From the IMG/VR virus record IMGVR_UViG_3300005253_000562, positions 1 to 47,987 of that record: a stretch of DNA of 47,987 nt; one strand, 5' to 3'. This document shows, one piece after another, positions 1 to 8,576 of the stretch. The DNA comes from a virus. The notes under the pieces were generated by a model, which was not told where the DNA came from, searched no databases, and was given only the letters and a program-made list of their open reading frames with translations. The position numbers and the translations under genes are program-made. The first letter of the stretch is position 1. Each line of letters opens with the position of its first letter.

Positions 1-33
1 TCGTCGGCAGCGTCAGATGTGTATAAGAGACAG
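1..33 (+). other. Illumina Nextera read-1 transposase adapter (artefact)
   Basis: The first 33 bases match the Nextera read-1 adapter, including the 19-base mosaic end AGATGTGTATAAGAGACAG at 15-33. This is library sequence, not phage DNA. True phage sequence starts at about 34, so any promoter or leader of the first gene is missing here. Confidence 0.98.
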
Positions 34-44
34 CTGTGTAAGTA

Positions 45-596
45 ATGAATAAGATAACTCAAAAGGAATTTGCTAAGAAATGTGGAATAACTCTTTCGGC
101 ATTAGCAAATTATGAGGAGAGGGGAAAGGTCATTATTACTAAGGATAGAAAGGTTGATGAAAATAAAAATATTAACATTTTTTTTTATAAAAAGCGGTTA
201 GAAATTATTAAGTCAAAAAATGATTCAGGAGAATGGATGAATCTTGACAGAAAAATAAAGAAAGTAGAGCTTGCTAAAAAGACAGTTGATACCAGGATAG
301 CACTTATCAAAGAAGAAAAAATGAGGGGAGAGGTTATCCCTACTGAAATGGTAAAGATTTTATTTGCACAGCATTCCAAGAATACTATTGTTGAATTTGA
401 AAATAGCCTGGACAAGGTCCTAACTATCCTGGCTAAAGAAATCGGAATGAATAATAAAACCATTTCAAAATATCGGGGCATCATTAAAAAAGAAATAAAC
501 ATTGCCGTTGATAGCACCATAAGCAAAACAAAAGAAGATATTATTAATATCATTGAAGAATTTTCAGAAAAAAGGACAAGGGGTGAAAGCAGATAA
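45..596 (+). CDS. Terminase small subunit, Nu1-like
   Basis: Probable DNA-recognition subunit of the packaging motor. Residues 4-30 read as a helix-turn-helix (TQKEFAKKCGITLSALANYE). A charged helical middle with the small-terminase pattern MRGEVIPTEMV follows at about 93-103, then a helical C-terminus. An in-frame TAA at 39-41 bounds the start, so this ATG is likely correct although the upstream DNA is replaced by adapter. It lies just before the large terminase gene, as usual. The assignment rests on the HTH, the central motif, the length (183 aa) and position. Confidence 0.75.
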   Translation: MNKITQKEFAKKCGITLSALANYEERGKVIITKDRKVDENKNINIFFYKKRLEIIKSKNDSGEWMNLDRKIKKVELAKKTVDTRIALIKEEKMRGEVIPTEMVKILFAQHSKNTIVEFENSLDKVLTILAKEIGMNNKTISKYRGIIKKEINIAVDSTISKTKEDIINIIEEFSEKRTRGESR

Positions 597-795
597 AATA
601 CCTTTCAGGTGTTCATATAATAATTTCAGCTGCGATAAGTATGATTCGGCTACTGCTACTTTGATGATTGCCTGTGAAAGATGCGAACATTATAATAATG
701 GTATTCGTGTTCCACCGCCTGAAAAAAACAAGAATTTTTGTAAATGGATAAAAAAAATATGGATAAATGTCATTGGATTATTTAGAAAATCTTAG
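583..795 (+). CDS. Small cysteine-rich protein between terminase genes
   Basis: A 70-residue protein that I do not recognise. I chose the GTG at 583, preceded by the purine-rich AGGACAAGGG, over an upstream TTG at 553 that lies deeper in the small terminase gene. Cysteines in CSYNNFSC and CERC suggest a small zinc-binding fold, followed by a basic, tryptophan-containing C-terminus. It overlaps the small terminase gene by 14 nt and the large terminase gene by 29 nt, so the three are probably translated together. A role in packaging is only inferred from position. Confidence 0.55.
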   Translation: MKADKIPFRCSYNNFSCDKYDSATATLMIACERCEHYNNGIRVPPPEKNKNFCKWIKKIWINVIGLFRKS

Positions 796-2785
796 TGAAA
801 TAATAGAAGCCGGTAGATTTCATCTGTCAACGATAAAGCCGAGTGAATGGACAGAGCAGAATAGGTATATGGATTCCAGCGTTTCGAGGTACAAGGGCAA
901 ATTTAGTTATGATATTACGCCTTATACAAAAGAGATTGTTGATTGTTTAAATCCAAATCATCCGGCCAGGATTGTTGCTGTTAAGAAAGGAGCACAAATT
1001 GGTTTTAGTGTGGGAGTTATTGAATCAGGAATTGGATGGATTATCTCACAGAATCCGGGAAACATATTATTACTCACCGGTCATGCGGACCTGTCAGAGG
1101 AGGCAATAGTCAAGATTGATAATATGATTGACAGTTGTGGCATTAGAAATTTGATAAGATCAAATATTAATAGAGCCAGGAACATGAAAACCGGAGATAC
1201 AAATACAAAAAAGGAATTCCCGGGGGGTATGCTTGTGGCTGGGTCGTCCAATAATCATAAACTTATGCGACAAAGATCAGTCCAATATGGATTCATTGAT
1301 GATTTTGATGCTGCTAAAAAGACAGATAAGTCTTCCGGGTCCACTGCTAAAATGATTGAACAACGCTTTGCTGCTTATTATGATAAGATGAAACTGTTTT
1401 ATATTTCAACTCCTGAACTAAAGGACACATCTAATATTGAGCCACAGTTTTTATTAGGTGATCAACGTAGGTGGCATATTCCCTGTCCTTGCTGCGGTGA
1501 ATTGATTATATTGAATTGGTCTGTTGATATTGATGGAACAGATGGTAAGGAAAAGGGGGGCATTACATGGCGATTAGATAATAATAATAAACTAATAAAC
1601 GGTAGTGTTGGATATATTTGCCAAAAATGTTCCGGTTTCTTTGATGATAGCAAAAAATATGAACTTAATTTAGCAGGCGATTTTTTCCCAACAGCAGAAC
1701 CTTCAGCCCCAGGATATTATTCTTTTCATATTTCCAGCCTATATGCACCGGCAGGCATGTATGATTGGGAGCATTATGTACGTCAATATTTGGAAGCTAA
1801 TCCAATAGGAGGAAATCAGAAAGAAAATCTATATCAAACATTTGTCAATCTTTGCCTTGGTGAACCTTATGAACAGAAAGGGAAAAGCCCGAAAGCTAAT
1901 CAGCTGCAAAAAAATATCCGTAATTATCCTATTAATTCGGTGCCGGAAAAGTTATCCATAAAGGACGGAAATGGTAAAATCGTTTTGATCACCTGTTGCT
2001 GTGATTTAAACGGAACAGTCAATGACGCCAGGCTGGACTATGAAATTGTTGCATGGAGTGAAAGCGGATCGAGCTATAGTATTGATCAGGGAAGCATAGG
2101 AACGTTCATTCCTTTGGAGGGTCAAAAAAAATACAAGGCAGATAGGGAACGATGGACCTATGAACATCACAAATCAAATAGTGTATGGCCAGAGTTTGAT
2201 AAAGTTTTAGATAAAGTATTTTTAACAGATACAAAAAGGAGAATGAAAATATTTATTACCGGTGTTGATACCGGTCATTATACAGCATTGGCATATAATT
2301 ATATTGACGATACCAAATTTCTTGTGATTGGAATAAAAGGAAAAGACACGGAAAAATTCATCAAATTAGGTGTAGATTTGCCTACGTTTAAATTAGCAAA
2401 AGAACGAAGTAAACTTTATCTTGCTGAGGTCAATAATATTAAGGATGATCTTGCTGATAGGATAGAGCTAAGGTGGGACCCTGGGAATGATGACAAACAA
2501 CCTTCAGGGTTTATGAATTTTCCAACCCCTTCAGAAGGCAAATATTTATATAGTAATTTCTTTTCACATTACGAATCAGAACACAGAATAACCGAAAACA
2601 AAGACGGTCAAGGCATTGCCTCTAAATGGGTCAAGAAAAATAGCATTGTTCAAAATCACTTCTTTGACGTAGCTGTTTATAATATGGTAATCAGGGATAT
2701 TTTAGTATATTTGGTGATGAAAGAATTAAAAGTAAAATATTATACCTGGTCTGATTACGTGAATGCTGTGATGGGAAAGAAATAA
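767..2785 (+). CDS. Terminase large subunit, GpA family
   Basis: ATP-driven DNA packaging motor and genome-cutting nuclease. The 672-residue length fits the GpA family. A Walker A-like loop KKGAQIGFS sits at about 73-81 and a Walker B-like FIDDFD at about 176-181. A CPCCGE / CQKC pair forms the zinc-ribbon-like insertion seen in GpA proteins. The C-terminal half (acidic residues in CCCDLNG and GVDTGHY) would be the RNase H-like nuclease. No portal follows: the portal is about 23 kb away, after the tail genes, which is an unusual order. Confidence 0.93.
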   Translation: MSLDYLENLSEIIEAGRFHLSTIKPSEWTEQNRYMDSSVSRYKGKFSYDITPYTKEIVDCLNPNHPARIVAVKKGAQIGFSVGVIESGIGWIISQNPGNILLLTGHADLSEEAIVKIDNMIDSCGIRNLIRSNINRARNMKTGDTNTKKEFPGGMLVAGSSNNHKLMRQRSVQYGFIDDFDAAKKTDKSSGSTAKMIEQRFAAYYDKMKLFYISTPELKDTSNIEPQFLLGDQRRWHIPCPCCGELIILNWSVDIDGTDGKEKGGITWRLDNNNKLINGSVGYICQKCSGFFDDSKKYELNLAGDFFPTAEPSAPGYYSFHISSLYAPAGMYDWEHYVRQYLEANPIGGNQKENLYQTFVNLCLGEPYEQKGKSPKANQLQKNIRNYPINSVPEKLSIKDGNGKIVLITCCCDLNGTVNDARLDYEIVAWSESGSSYSIDQGSIGTFIPLEGQKKYKADRERWTYEHHKSNSVWPEFDKVLDKVFLTDTKRRMKIFITGVDTGHYTALAYNYIDDTKFLVIGIKGKDTEKFIKLGVDLPTFKLAKERSKLYLAEVNNIKDDLADRIELRWDPGNDDKQPSGFMNFPTPSEGKYLYSNFFSHYESEHRITENKDGQGIASKWVKKNSIVQNHFFDVAVYNMVIRDILVYLVMKELKVKYYTWSDYVNAVMGKK

Positions 2786-2807
2786 ATATTAACCAAAACC
2801 AAATTTT

Positions 2808-3059
2808 ATGAAAAACTATTACTTCACATTTGGACAGAATCATTGGAACAGCGATGGAGTCCCAATGAAAAACTTCTGGGTTAGGGTTGTGGCGACAGAT
2901 TATGAGATAGCGAGACAAATCTTTGTGGATAAGTTTACATCTCAAAAGATGGAATCCCCAGATAAGTTTTCTTTCCAATACGAAGAAAAAGACTTTAGTT
3001 CAGAATTCTTCCCTCAGGGAGAATACGCTGTCTTTGAAGAAAAAATAAATATTAACTAA
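2808..3059 (+). CDS. Hypothetical protein
   Basis: An 83-residue acidic protein, rich in aromatic residues, with no motif I can assign. It starts after an A-rich leader without a Shine-Dalgarno, like many small genes in this genome. It separates the terminase genes from the glycosyltransferase cassette. I believe short proteins of this kind are common in Bacteroidota phages, but the function is unknown. Confidence 0.65.
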   Translation: MKNYYFTFGQNHWNSDGVPMKNFWVRVVATDYEIARQIFVDKFTSQKMESPDKFSFQYEEKDFSSEFFPQGEYAVFEEKININ

Positions 3060-3070
3060 AATTTAATCTT

Positions 3071-3099
3071 ATGAAAGCAACTGAATTAAGAATAGGGAA
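3071..3099 (+). repeat. 29-bp direct repeat, left copy (right copy 4647-4675)
   Basis: Positions 3071-3099 and 4647-4675 are identical over 29 bases, both beginning at the ATG of a small gene. They flank the two-domain glycosyltransferase. Recombination between them would delete about 1.58 kb and leave one intact small gene. Confidence 0.85.
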
Positions 3100-3238
3100 T
3101 TATTTTAAAAAGAAAGATAGTCCACATCCTATAGAGGTAGATTCCATAGGTAAAGATGGTATTTCGTTATATAATTGTCTAATGTGTTATGATCATGTAG
3201 ATCCTCCAGTAGAATATTATTTTGATGAGAATGTATGA
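3071..3238 (+). CDS. Truncated copy of the MKATELRIGNY small-protein family
   Basis: A 55-residue ORF. Its first 29 nt (3071-3099) are identical to the start of the 126-aa gene at 4647, and the proteins share MKATELRIGNY. The product stops before the PIPLTEEWLKKFG block that marks the longer member, so this is probably a truncated paralog. Its TGA overlaps an ATG at 3235. The two copies bracket a glycosyltransferase gene, which suggests that gene arrived by duplication or recombination at this repeat. Confidence 0.55.
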   Translation: MKATELRIGNYFKKKDSPHPIEVDSIGKDGISLYNCLMCYDHVDPPVEYYFDENV

Positions 3239-3258
3239 ACTTATGCAGAAATGTGCCA

Positions 3259-4650
3259 ATGAGATATAAACTAAAAGCATTAACGGTAAATGGAGCTTTC
3301 AATAAGATATTTACAAGGAAGCAGACAGATGGCTCTTTAACAATTGTCGGTGATAGAGATTTTCCGCCTGGACAAGCCAGGAGATTAGTAAAAAAGGGTT
3401 TTCTTGAAAGAATAGGTCCGGAAGAATCAGCGATTGTAATTGGGATAGTGATTCCAACTAAAGGTAATAGGCCATATTTTTTAGGTAAGGCAAAATCTTT
3501 AATAGTACGACAAACAGTAAAGCCGAAGTATATTAGAATAGTAAATGATGAAACTTCATTAAATGGTATAGATATAGCTTATCGTTATCATTTGGGATTC
3601 AAGGAATTATTTAATAAAGGATGTAATGTAGTTATTTGTTGGGAGGACGATGATTGGTATGCTGATAATTATATTGAGACCCTAATCGAAAAGTGGCAGA
3701 AAGCTGATCAGCCGGCAATTTATGGCATAGGGCAAAGCATTTATTATCATATAGTTACAAAGCAGTACGCGGTATTTGTCCATAGGAAAAGAGCAAGCAT
3801 GATGGCTACGCTTGTAACCAGGAGCGTACTTAGAAGTGAGTTTGATTATAAATGTTCGTATTTAGATATTGAGTTATGGAAATCAAATCAGGGTAAAACA
3901 TTTGTACCTGATAAGCCTATTTGTGTAGGGATAAAACATGGCTTTACAACAGTGGGGGGTGGAGGACATCAAAAAAAATGGGATAGATATACGATTATCG
4001 ATTCTGATTCTAACAAACTAAAAAATATGGTAGGACAAGATGTTTCTTTTTATAAGCTTATGGCTATTAGGGACAATTATGAGATCACGAAATTAAGCTA
4101 TGGTGGTAAGATTCCTATTGTTTCTGTGATTACCAGGATACATGGAGATAAAAGACCTGAAGGATTTAAGAAAAATCAGCGTTCAATATCTAAGATGAAA
4201 GGTGATTTTGAACAGATATTTATTAAAGATAAAAAAGGAATGGGTTTATATTATGCCAACAGCTCATTTCAGTTAGCATTATCAGAAATAAAAGGTAAAT
4301 GGGTATATCTATTGGATGATGATGATTACCTTGTTGATTATAATATTTTCAATGAAATTAAAGATATTCAAGCGGATGTTATCTTTGTCAAGGCTTGGAT
4401 AGGAATAAGGGGTGGCGGTATTTATCCACAAGACAATGTATGGGGCAAAAGTCCACTAAGGGGGTCCATAGGAGGCGGATGTTTTTTTGTAAGCAAGGAA
4501 ATTTATTTTAAATTTATCCATCATTTTGCCTACGAAAGAATGGGAGATTTTGAATTTATATCCCGGGTATTTGATTCCGGTGCAAAATGTGTATGGCTGG
4601 ATAGGACGATTTCTAAAACATTTAATGTAAGCAGGGGGAGGATAGAATGA
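3259..4650 (+). CDS. Two-domain GT-A glycosyltransferase
   Basis: Probably transfers two sugar units, or has one active and one accessory domain. After a short N-terminal domain come a GT2-like unit with WEDDDWY at about 128-134 and a second unit with LDDDD at about 352-356; acidic clusters like these bind the metal and nucleotide sugar. The first unit is clearly related to the single-domain protein at 9846 (shared IVNDE, DDWY, GIKHG). I chose the ATG at 3259 because the next residues (MRYKLKALTV) match the start of the capsid-region protein at 30336. An ATG at 3235 overlapping the previous stop is the alternative. Confidence 0.8.
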   Translation: MRYKLKALTVNGAFNKIFTRKQTDGSLTIVGDRDFPPGQARRLVKKGFLERIGPEESAIVIGIVIPTKGNRPYFLGKAKSLIVRQTVKPKYIRIVNDETSLNGIDIAYRYHLGFKELFNKGCNVVICWEDDDWYADNYIETLIEKWQKADQPAIYGIGQSIYYHIVTKQYAVFVHRKRASMMATLVTRSVLRSEFDYKCSYLDIELWKSNQGKTFVPDKPICVGIKHGFTTVGGGGHQKKWDRYTIIDSDSNKLKNMVGQDVSFYKLMAIRDNYEITKLSYGGKIPIVSVITRIHGDKRPEGFKKNQRSISKMKGDFEQIFIKDKKGMGLYYANSSFQLALSEIKGKWVYLLDDDDYLVDYNIFNEIKDIQADVIFVKAWIGIRGGGIYPQDNVWGKSPLRGSIGGGCFFVSKEIYFKFIHHFAYERMGDFEFISRVFDSGAKCVWLDRTISKTFNVSRGRIE

Positions 4651-5027
4651 AAGCAACTGAATTAAGAATAGGGAACTATGTTAGCGACGTACACGCTAAT
4701 TGGGATTATTGGGCTGTAAAAACGTTAGGCGAAAAACGCTGTTATTATGGCTCTTTTATGGAAAAATATGAACATTTACAACCAATTCCCCTCACAGAAG
4801 AATGGTTAAAGAAGTTTGGGTTACAGAAAAACGAAAGTGGACATTGGTGTAATTTAGTAGAAAGTTATTATTGCTATATAGAAATAGTGCCTTTTAAGAA
4901 TGGAATATATAGCTTAGGTATTTTAGGACATTATGATGCAAGATTGGGATACACATCAGAAATTAAATACGTCCACCAATTACAAAACTTATACTTCGCA
5001 TTAACCGGAGAAGAATTGCAATCATGA
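4647..5027 (+). CDS. MKATELRIGNY-family small phage protein
   Basis: A 126-residue protein of a family that I recall as frequent in Bacteroidota phages, of unknown function. Family marks are the N-terminus MKATELRIGNYV, the central PIPLTEEWLKKFG and a C-terminal HQLQNLYFALTGEEL block. It overlaps the glycosyltransferase before it by 4 nt and the deacetylase after it by an ATGA junction, so it is coupled into the cassette. It is the intact relative of the truncated ORF at 3071. Confidence 0.75.
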   Translation: MKATELRIGNYVSDVHANWDYWAVKTLGEKRCYYGSFMEKYEHLQPIPLTEEWLKKFGLQKNESGHWCNLVESYYCYIEIVPFKNGIYSLGILGHYDARLGYTSEIKYVHQLQNLYFALTGEELQS

Positions 5028-5617
5028 ATTATTTATTTATTAGTGCCCATACTGACGATGCAGAATTTGGAGCAGGTGCTACAATTTCAAGATTGGTAGA
5101 GGAAGGTAATACCATTAATGTCATTGCATTTTCCTATTGTGGAAATAAAGAATTAAAAGATGAAATGCGTATGTCTTGTAATAAGTTGGGTGTTAATGGT
5201 GTGATACTTGCAATGAATAATAAAGTTAGATTATTTTCCGAAGTTAGACAGGGAATTTTAGAAGTAATGATTGGAATAAAAAAGGACATTGATATTGATA
5301 CAGTATTTACATTTTCCAAACATGACATTCATCAGGACCATAAGGTTATTTATGAGGAAACACTCAGGGCTTTTAAGCATAAAACTATTTATGGGTATAG
5401 CTTCCCTCAAAATTGCTTTTCTTTTTCTTCTGATTCATTTTTTAAAGTAGAAAAAAAGCATTTAGATAACAAGATAAAAGCACTTCAGCAATATAAATCA
5501 CAACGCTATAGGCTATATATGTCGCCGGAATTTATAAAATCCAATGCAATTTATAGGGGCTTGCAGGCGGGATGCAAATATGCTGAATGTTTTGAAGTGA
5601 TAAGACAGATAATATGA
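5024..5617 (+). CDS. PIG-L (LmbE-like) family deacetylase
   Basis: Zinc-dependent N-deacetylase family acting on GlcNAc-type sugars in lipid- or sugar-linked intermediates. The metal site is visible: AHTDDAEFG near the N-terminus (H9, D11, D12) and H100-DIHQDH106. At 197 aa it is a compact member. It is linked by ATGA overlaps to the genes on both sides, inside a run of glycosyltransferases. With the LpxD-like acyltransferase at 8573 it suggests deacetylation of an amino sugar followed by re-acylation; that pairing is inference. Confidence 0.88.
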   Translation: MNYLFISAHTDDAEFGAGATISRLVEEGNTINVIAFSYCGNKELKDEMRMSCNKLGVNGVILAMNNKVRLFSEVRQGILEVMIGIKKDIDIDTVFTFSKHDIHQDHKVIYEETLRAFKHKTIYGYSFPQNCFSFSSDSFFKVEKKHLDNKIKALQQYKSQRYRLYMSPEFIKSNAIYRGLQAGCKYAECFEVIRQII

Positions 5618-6534
5618 TATTATTTCTTTGCGATAACGATTGGGCAAATCACATGCACAATATGGCTAATGCCTTAAGGCTTGCCGGTGTTGATTGTATT
5701 GATGTTAAAACGGTTCCACATACATTTAATTATGAATCGGAAAGTCCAATAAAATTAAGGTCAGAGATAAATTTATTAATTGGAACATCTGATATAATTG
5801 TAGTATTTCATAGTTGTATCAATTCATTTACTTACGTAAGACGACATGCCAGATCATCTGCAAAGATATTTGTTTTTCATACCGGCAATTTTTATCGTAA
5901 AAGATTCTCTTTTTGTAATACGGTCTTTAATTTGAGAGTTCATGGTACCCTGACAAATCATTGCGAATTTTTTAAATTAGGAGCTAAAAATATGCAATAT
6001 GTTGAGAGATGTGTTGATATTAAAGACTCTATGGCATTTAAGCACCAGGTAAATAGTCCTATAAAAATAGCTCATTATCCAAGTAATCCGGAAATAAAAG
6101 GAACTGATCAGATTGTTTCAATGATGGATGAAATAAAAGGAAATTTTGATTTTATTTATTCTAAAGAAATATTGCCTCATTCAGAAAATATGAAAAGAAT
6201 ATCTGATTGCGATGTATATATTGAGCTTTTCAAACCTCAAATTGAAGGCCTCGAATATGGTCATTATGGATATGCGTCTTTAGAGGCAGCCTCTTGTGGC
6301 AAGATTGTTATTACTCAAAATCTCAATAAAGATATTTACGAAAAAATATACGGAGAATGTCCAATGATATTGGTTGCTAATGAAAAGGAATTTAAAGATG
6401 CAATATTAATGGTTTCCAATATTGAAAAGCTGGCTATTAGTAATCTTCAAACTAAAATTTATAAATGGGTTAAAGAAAAACATAGCTATAGGGCAACAGG
6501 TGAACGATTAAAACAAATTCTTTTGGCTAACTAA
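5614..6534 (+). CDS. GT-B glycosyltransferase (GT4-like)
   Basis: Glycosyltransferase of the two-Rossmann-fold GT-B class, 306 aa. The C-terminal half has the donor-binding pattern of GT4 enzymes at about residues 211-229 (EGLEYGHYGYASLEAASCG), with two glutamates about eight apart. The N-terminus MILFLCDNDWANHMHNMANAL fits the acceptor-side fold. Its start overlaps the deacetylase stop (ATGA). Donor and acceptor cannot be told from sequence. Confidence 0.82.
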   Translation: MILFLCDNDWANHMHNMANALRLAGVDCIDVKTVPHTFNYESESPIKLRSEINLLIGTSDIIVVFHSCINSFTYVRRHARSSAKIFVFHTGNFYRKRFSFCNTVFNLRVHGTLTNHCEFFKLGAKNMQYVERCVDIKDSMAFKHQVNSPIKIAHYPSNPEIKGTDQIVSMMDEIKGNFDFIYSKEILPHSENMKRISDCDVYIELFKPQIEGLEYGHYGYASLEAASCGKIVITQNLNKDIYEKIYGECPMILVANEKEFKDAILMVSNIEKLAISNLQTKIYKWVKEKHSYRATGERLKQILLAN

Positions 6535-6545
6535 AACTCAAAATC

Positions 6546-6920
6546 ATGGAAAACAGAGAAATTAAATTTATGGCTTGGGATAAGGAAAAGCAAGTAATAC
6601 TTACCGACCCACTTTGTCCGCCAGGGCACCTAAACATCTTATTAAGAAACGATAGTGATGTTTACGTTTGGATGCAATTCACCGGATTAAAAGATAAGAA
6701 CGGCAAAGAGGTTTATGTTGATTTTATTTACGAAGATGGGTGGGGCATATTGTGGTTAATATTAGATATTGGACTTTATAAATGTGCTTTATGCTACAGA
6801 ATAAAATCTTTGAAAACTGGTAAAATATTTCCAATGAATAGCGAAAGTGTTGAAACATTTTCCTATAAAGGAAACATTTACGAAAATCCTGAATTAATTA
6901 ACAAAACAAGGGATATTTAA
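6546..6920 (+). CDS. YopX-family protein
   Basis: A 124-residue member of the YopX family of phage proteins, function unknown. Typical blocks are REIKFMAWDKEKQ at the N-terminus, MQFTGLKDKNGKEVY in the middle and GNIYENPELI near the end. It begins after an A-rich, SD-less leader (AACTCAAAATCATG) and is not coupled to its neighbours, so it looks like an independent accessory gene dropped into the glycan cassette. Confidence 0.85.
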   Translation: MENREIKFMAWDKEKQVILTDPLCPPGHLNILLRNDSDVYVWMQFTGLKDKNGKEVYVDFIYEDGWGILWLILDIGLYKCALCYRIKSLKTGKIFPMNSESVETFSYKGNIYENPELINKTRDI

Positions 6921-6925
6921 GCAAA

Positions 6926-7537
6926 ATGATAACCGGAATAACTGTTGTCTATAATACTAAAGGCCTTATTGATCGAGTCATAAAATCTGTGAGAAAATTC
7001 TATCCTGAATTGCCTTTGATAATTGTTAACGGATCCACCCCGGGACATAAGTGCGATATTTATTTAAAGTCAAATCCTTATGATAATTGTACTATTTACC
7101 ACATAGGGAGCAATATAGGACATGGAAGGGGACTAAATTATGGTTTTTCAAAGTGTAAAACAAAGCAGGCATTACTTTTTGATAGTGATATTGAGATGAA
7201 AAAGGGAGGTATAATAGAAAAAATGCAGGCAAATCTTAAAGATTCAAGCTATGGCATAGGAGAAATATGCTATACGGATAAGAATGGAAGAAATGTTACT
7301 ATCGGAATACCTTATTTGCATCCTTATTTTATGCTTATAAATAAAATTCAATATCTAAAATATAAGAAATTTATAAAACATGGAGCTCCTTGCATTAAGA
7401 CGATGTTAGATTTATATGAACAAAGTAAAAGCTCTATGCTTATTGAATTTCCGGTCAAAGATTTTATAAAACATGACTATAGAGGTACGAGAAATTTAAA
7501 TCCTCCTGAATTTTTAAAAAATTGGGAAAAATTATGA
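6926..7537 (+). CDS. GT2-family glycosyltransferase
   Basis: A 203-residue GT-A fold protein. It has an N-terminal Rossmann start (ITGITVVYNTKGLIDRVI), GSNIGHGRGLNYG at the nucleotide-binding region and FDSDIEM as the DXD metal-binding motif at about 89-95. It is shorter than cellular GT2 enzymes. Its stop overlaps the ATG of the HNH gene that follows. Confidence 0.8.
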   Translation: MITGITVVYNTKGLIDRVIKSVRKFYPELPLIIVNGSTPGHKCDIYLKSNPYDNCTIYHIGSNIGHGRGLNYGFSKCKTKQALLFDSDIEMKKGGIIEKMQANLKDSSYGIGEICYTDKNGRNVTIGIPYLHPYFMLINKIQYLKYKKFIKHGAPCIKTMLDLYEQSKSSMLIEFPVKDFIKHDYRGTRNLNPPEFLKNWEKL

Positions 7538-8031
7538 TTGAAATAAATATAATATCCCCCAAATATGGAATCCAAATAGTAAAAATTGATGATTCTATTT
7601 ATAGTGTAATTAAAAATCATAAAATATCAATTAAAGCCAATCATAGCAATAAAAAGCATAGGAACAATTTTTATGCAACAATTTGGCTTAATGGAAAACA
7701 TGTGTCTTTACATAGATTTGTTATGTCGGCAAGAAAGGGAGAAATTGTAGATCATAAAGACTGCAATAGTTTAAATAATCAAAAAAATAATTTAAGGAAA
7801 GTAACCAGATCCCAAAATGCAGTAAATCGTCATCATAAAAGAAAATCAACATCTAAATATTATGGCGTTAATTATGACAAAACAAGAAATTTATGGGAAT
7901 GTAAATTAAAAAAAGATCAAGTTAAAATCTGGGTAGGAAGATTTAAAAATGAAGAAGAAGCTGCTTTGGCATATAATAAAAAAGCCATTGAAATACATGG
8001 TCAATTTGCTACACTTAATAAAATACAATAA
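7534..8031 (+). CDS. HNH homing-type endonuclease with AP2 DNA-binding domain
   Basis: A free-standing mobile endonuclease of 165 aa. The HNH core reads LHRFVM, then VDHKDCNSLNNQKNNLR at about 71-87. An AP2 domain (SKYYGVNYDKTRNLWECKL through GRFKNEEEAALAYNKKA) fills about 107-165. This architecture is well known in phages. I chose the ATG at 7534, which overlaps the previous stop (ATGA), over a TTG at 7522. It sits between a glycosyltransferase and a methyltransferase and is unlikely to take part in glycan chemistry. Confidence 0.92.
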   Translation: MIEINIISPKYGIQIVKIDDSIYSVIKNHKISIKANHSNKKHRNNFYATIWLNGKHVSLHRFVMSARKGEIVDHKDCNSLNNQKNNLRKVTRSQNAVNRHHKRKSTSKYYGVNYDKTRNLWECKLKKDQVKIWVGRFKNEEEAALAYNKKAIEIHGQFATLNKIQ

Positions 8032-8576
8032 TGGGACGATATAGAAAAGCAGAATATTACGATAAAGCATTTCAATTAGAGAAATACAACTGCCATTATA
8101 GTGATACCGTCTATTACGAGATGTGGAAAAAGGTAATTAGTTATATTGATCATTCTGATGTTATTTTAGAAATAGGATGCGGGACCGGTCAATTTGCAGA
8201 AATGTTATTTACTCATTTAGATTATCATTCTTATATAGGGATTGATTTTAGTAAAGTTGCTATTCAAAAGGCCATAGAAAGAAATGGCCAACGATTTTTT
8301 TTACATGATGCCAGGAAATCATTTGATTCCAACTATAATACCGTTATATGCTTGGAAACATTAGAGCACATTGATAACGACATTATTGTCCTAAAAAATC
8401 TAAAATCCGGAACTAAATTTATTGGCTCCGTACCAATAGGAAACGATCCTGCTCATGTCCGGGTATTTCTAACCCCGGAAAGTATTATTGAAAGGTATGG
8501 TACATTATTGGATATAGAGGAAATAATTTTGTTTGACGATATTAAAAAACACTTATTTAAAGCCACTGTAAAATGA
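8031..8576 (+). CDS. Class I SAM-dependent methyltransferase
   Basis: A Rossmann-type methyltransferase of 181 aa, probably acting on a sugar or other small acceptor rather than DNA. Motif I is LEIGCGTGQFA at about 46-56; IGIDFS, a likely acidic residue of the SAM pocket, follows at about 73-78, and CLETLEHI fits motif IV/post-IV. No DPPY or PCQ motif is present. It starts on a TAATG overlap with the HNH gene and ends in an ATGA overlap with the acyltransferase. Confidence 0.85.
   Translation: MGRYRKAEYYDKAFQLEKYNCHYSDTVYYEMWKKVISYIDHSDVILEIGCGTGQFAEMLFTHLDYHSYIGIDFSKVAIQKAIERNGQRFFLHDARKSFDSNYNTVICLETLEHIDNDIIVLKNLKSGTKFIGSVPIGNDPAHVRVFLTPESIIERYGTLLDIEEIILFDDIKKHLFKATVK

Noticed and set aside
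5134-5328. Minus-strand ORF over the deacetylase gene
   Set aside because: Short, no homology-like motifs, and fully within a strong coding gene.
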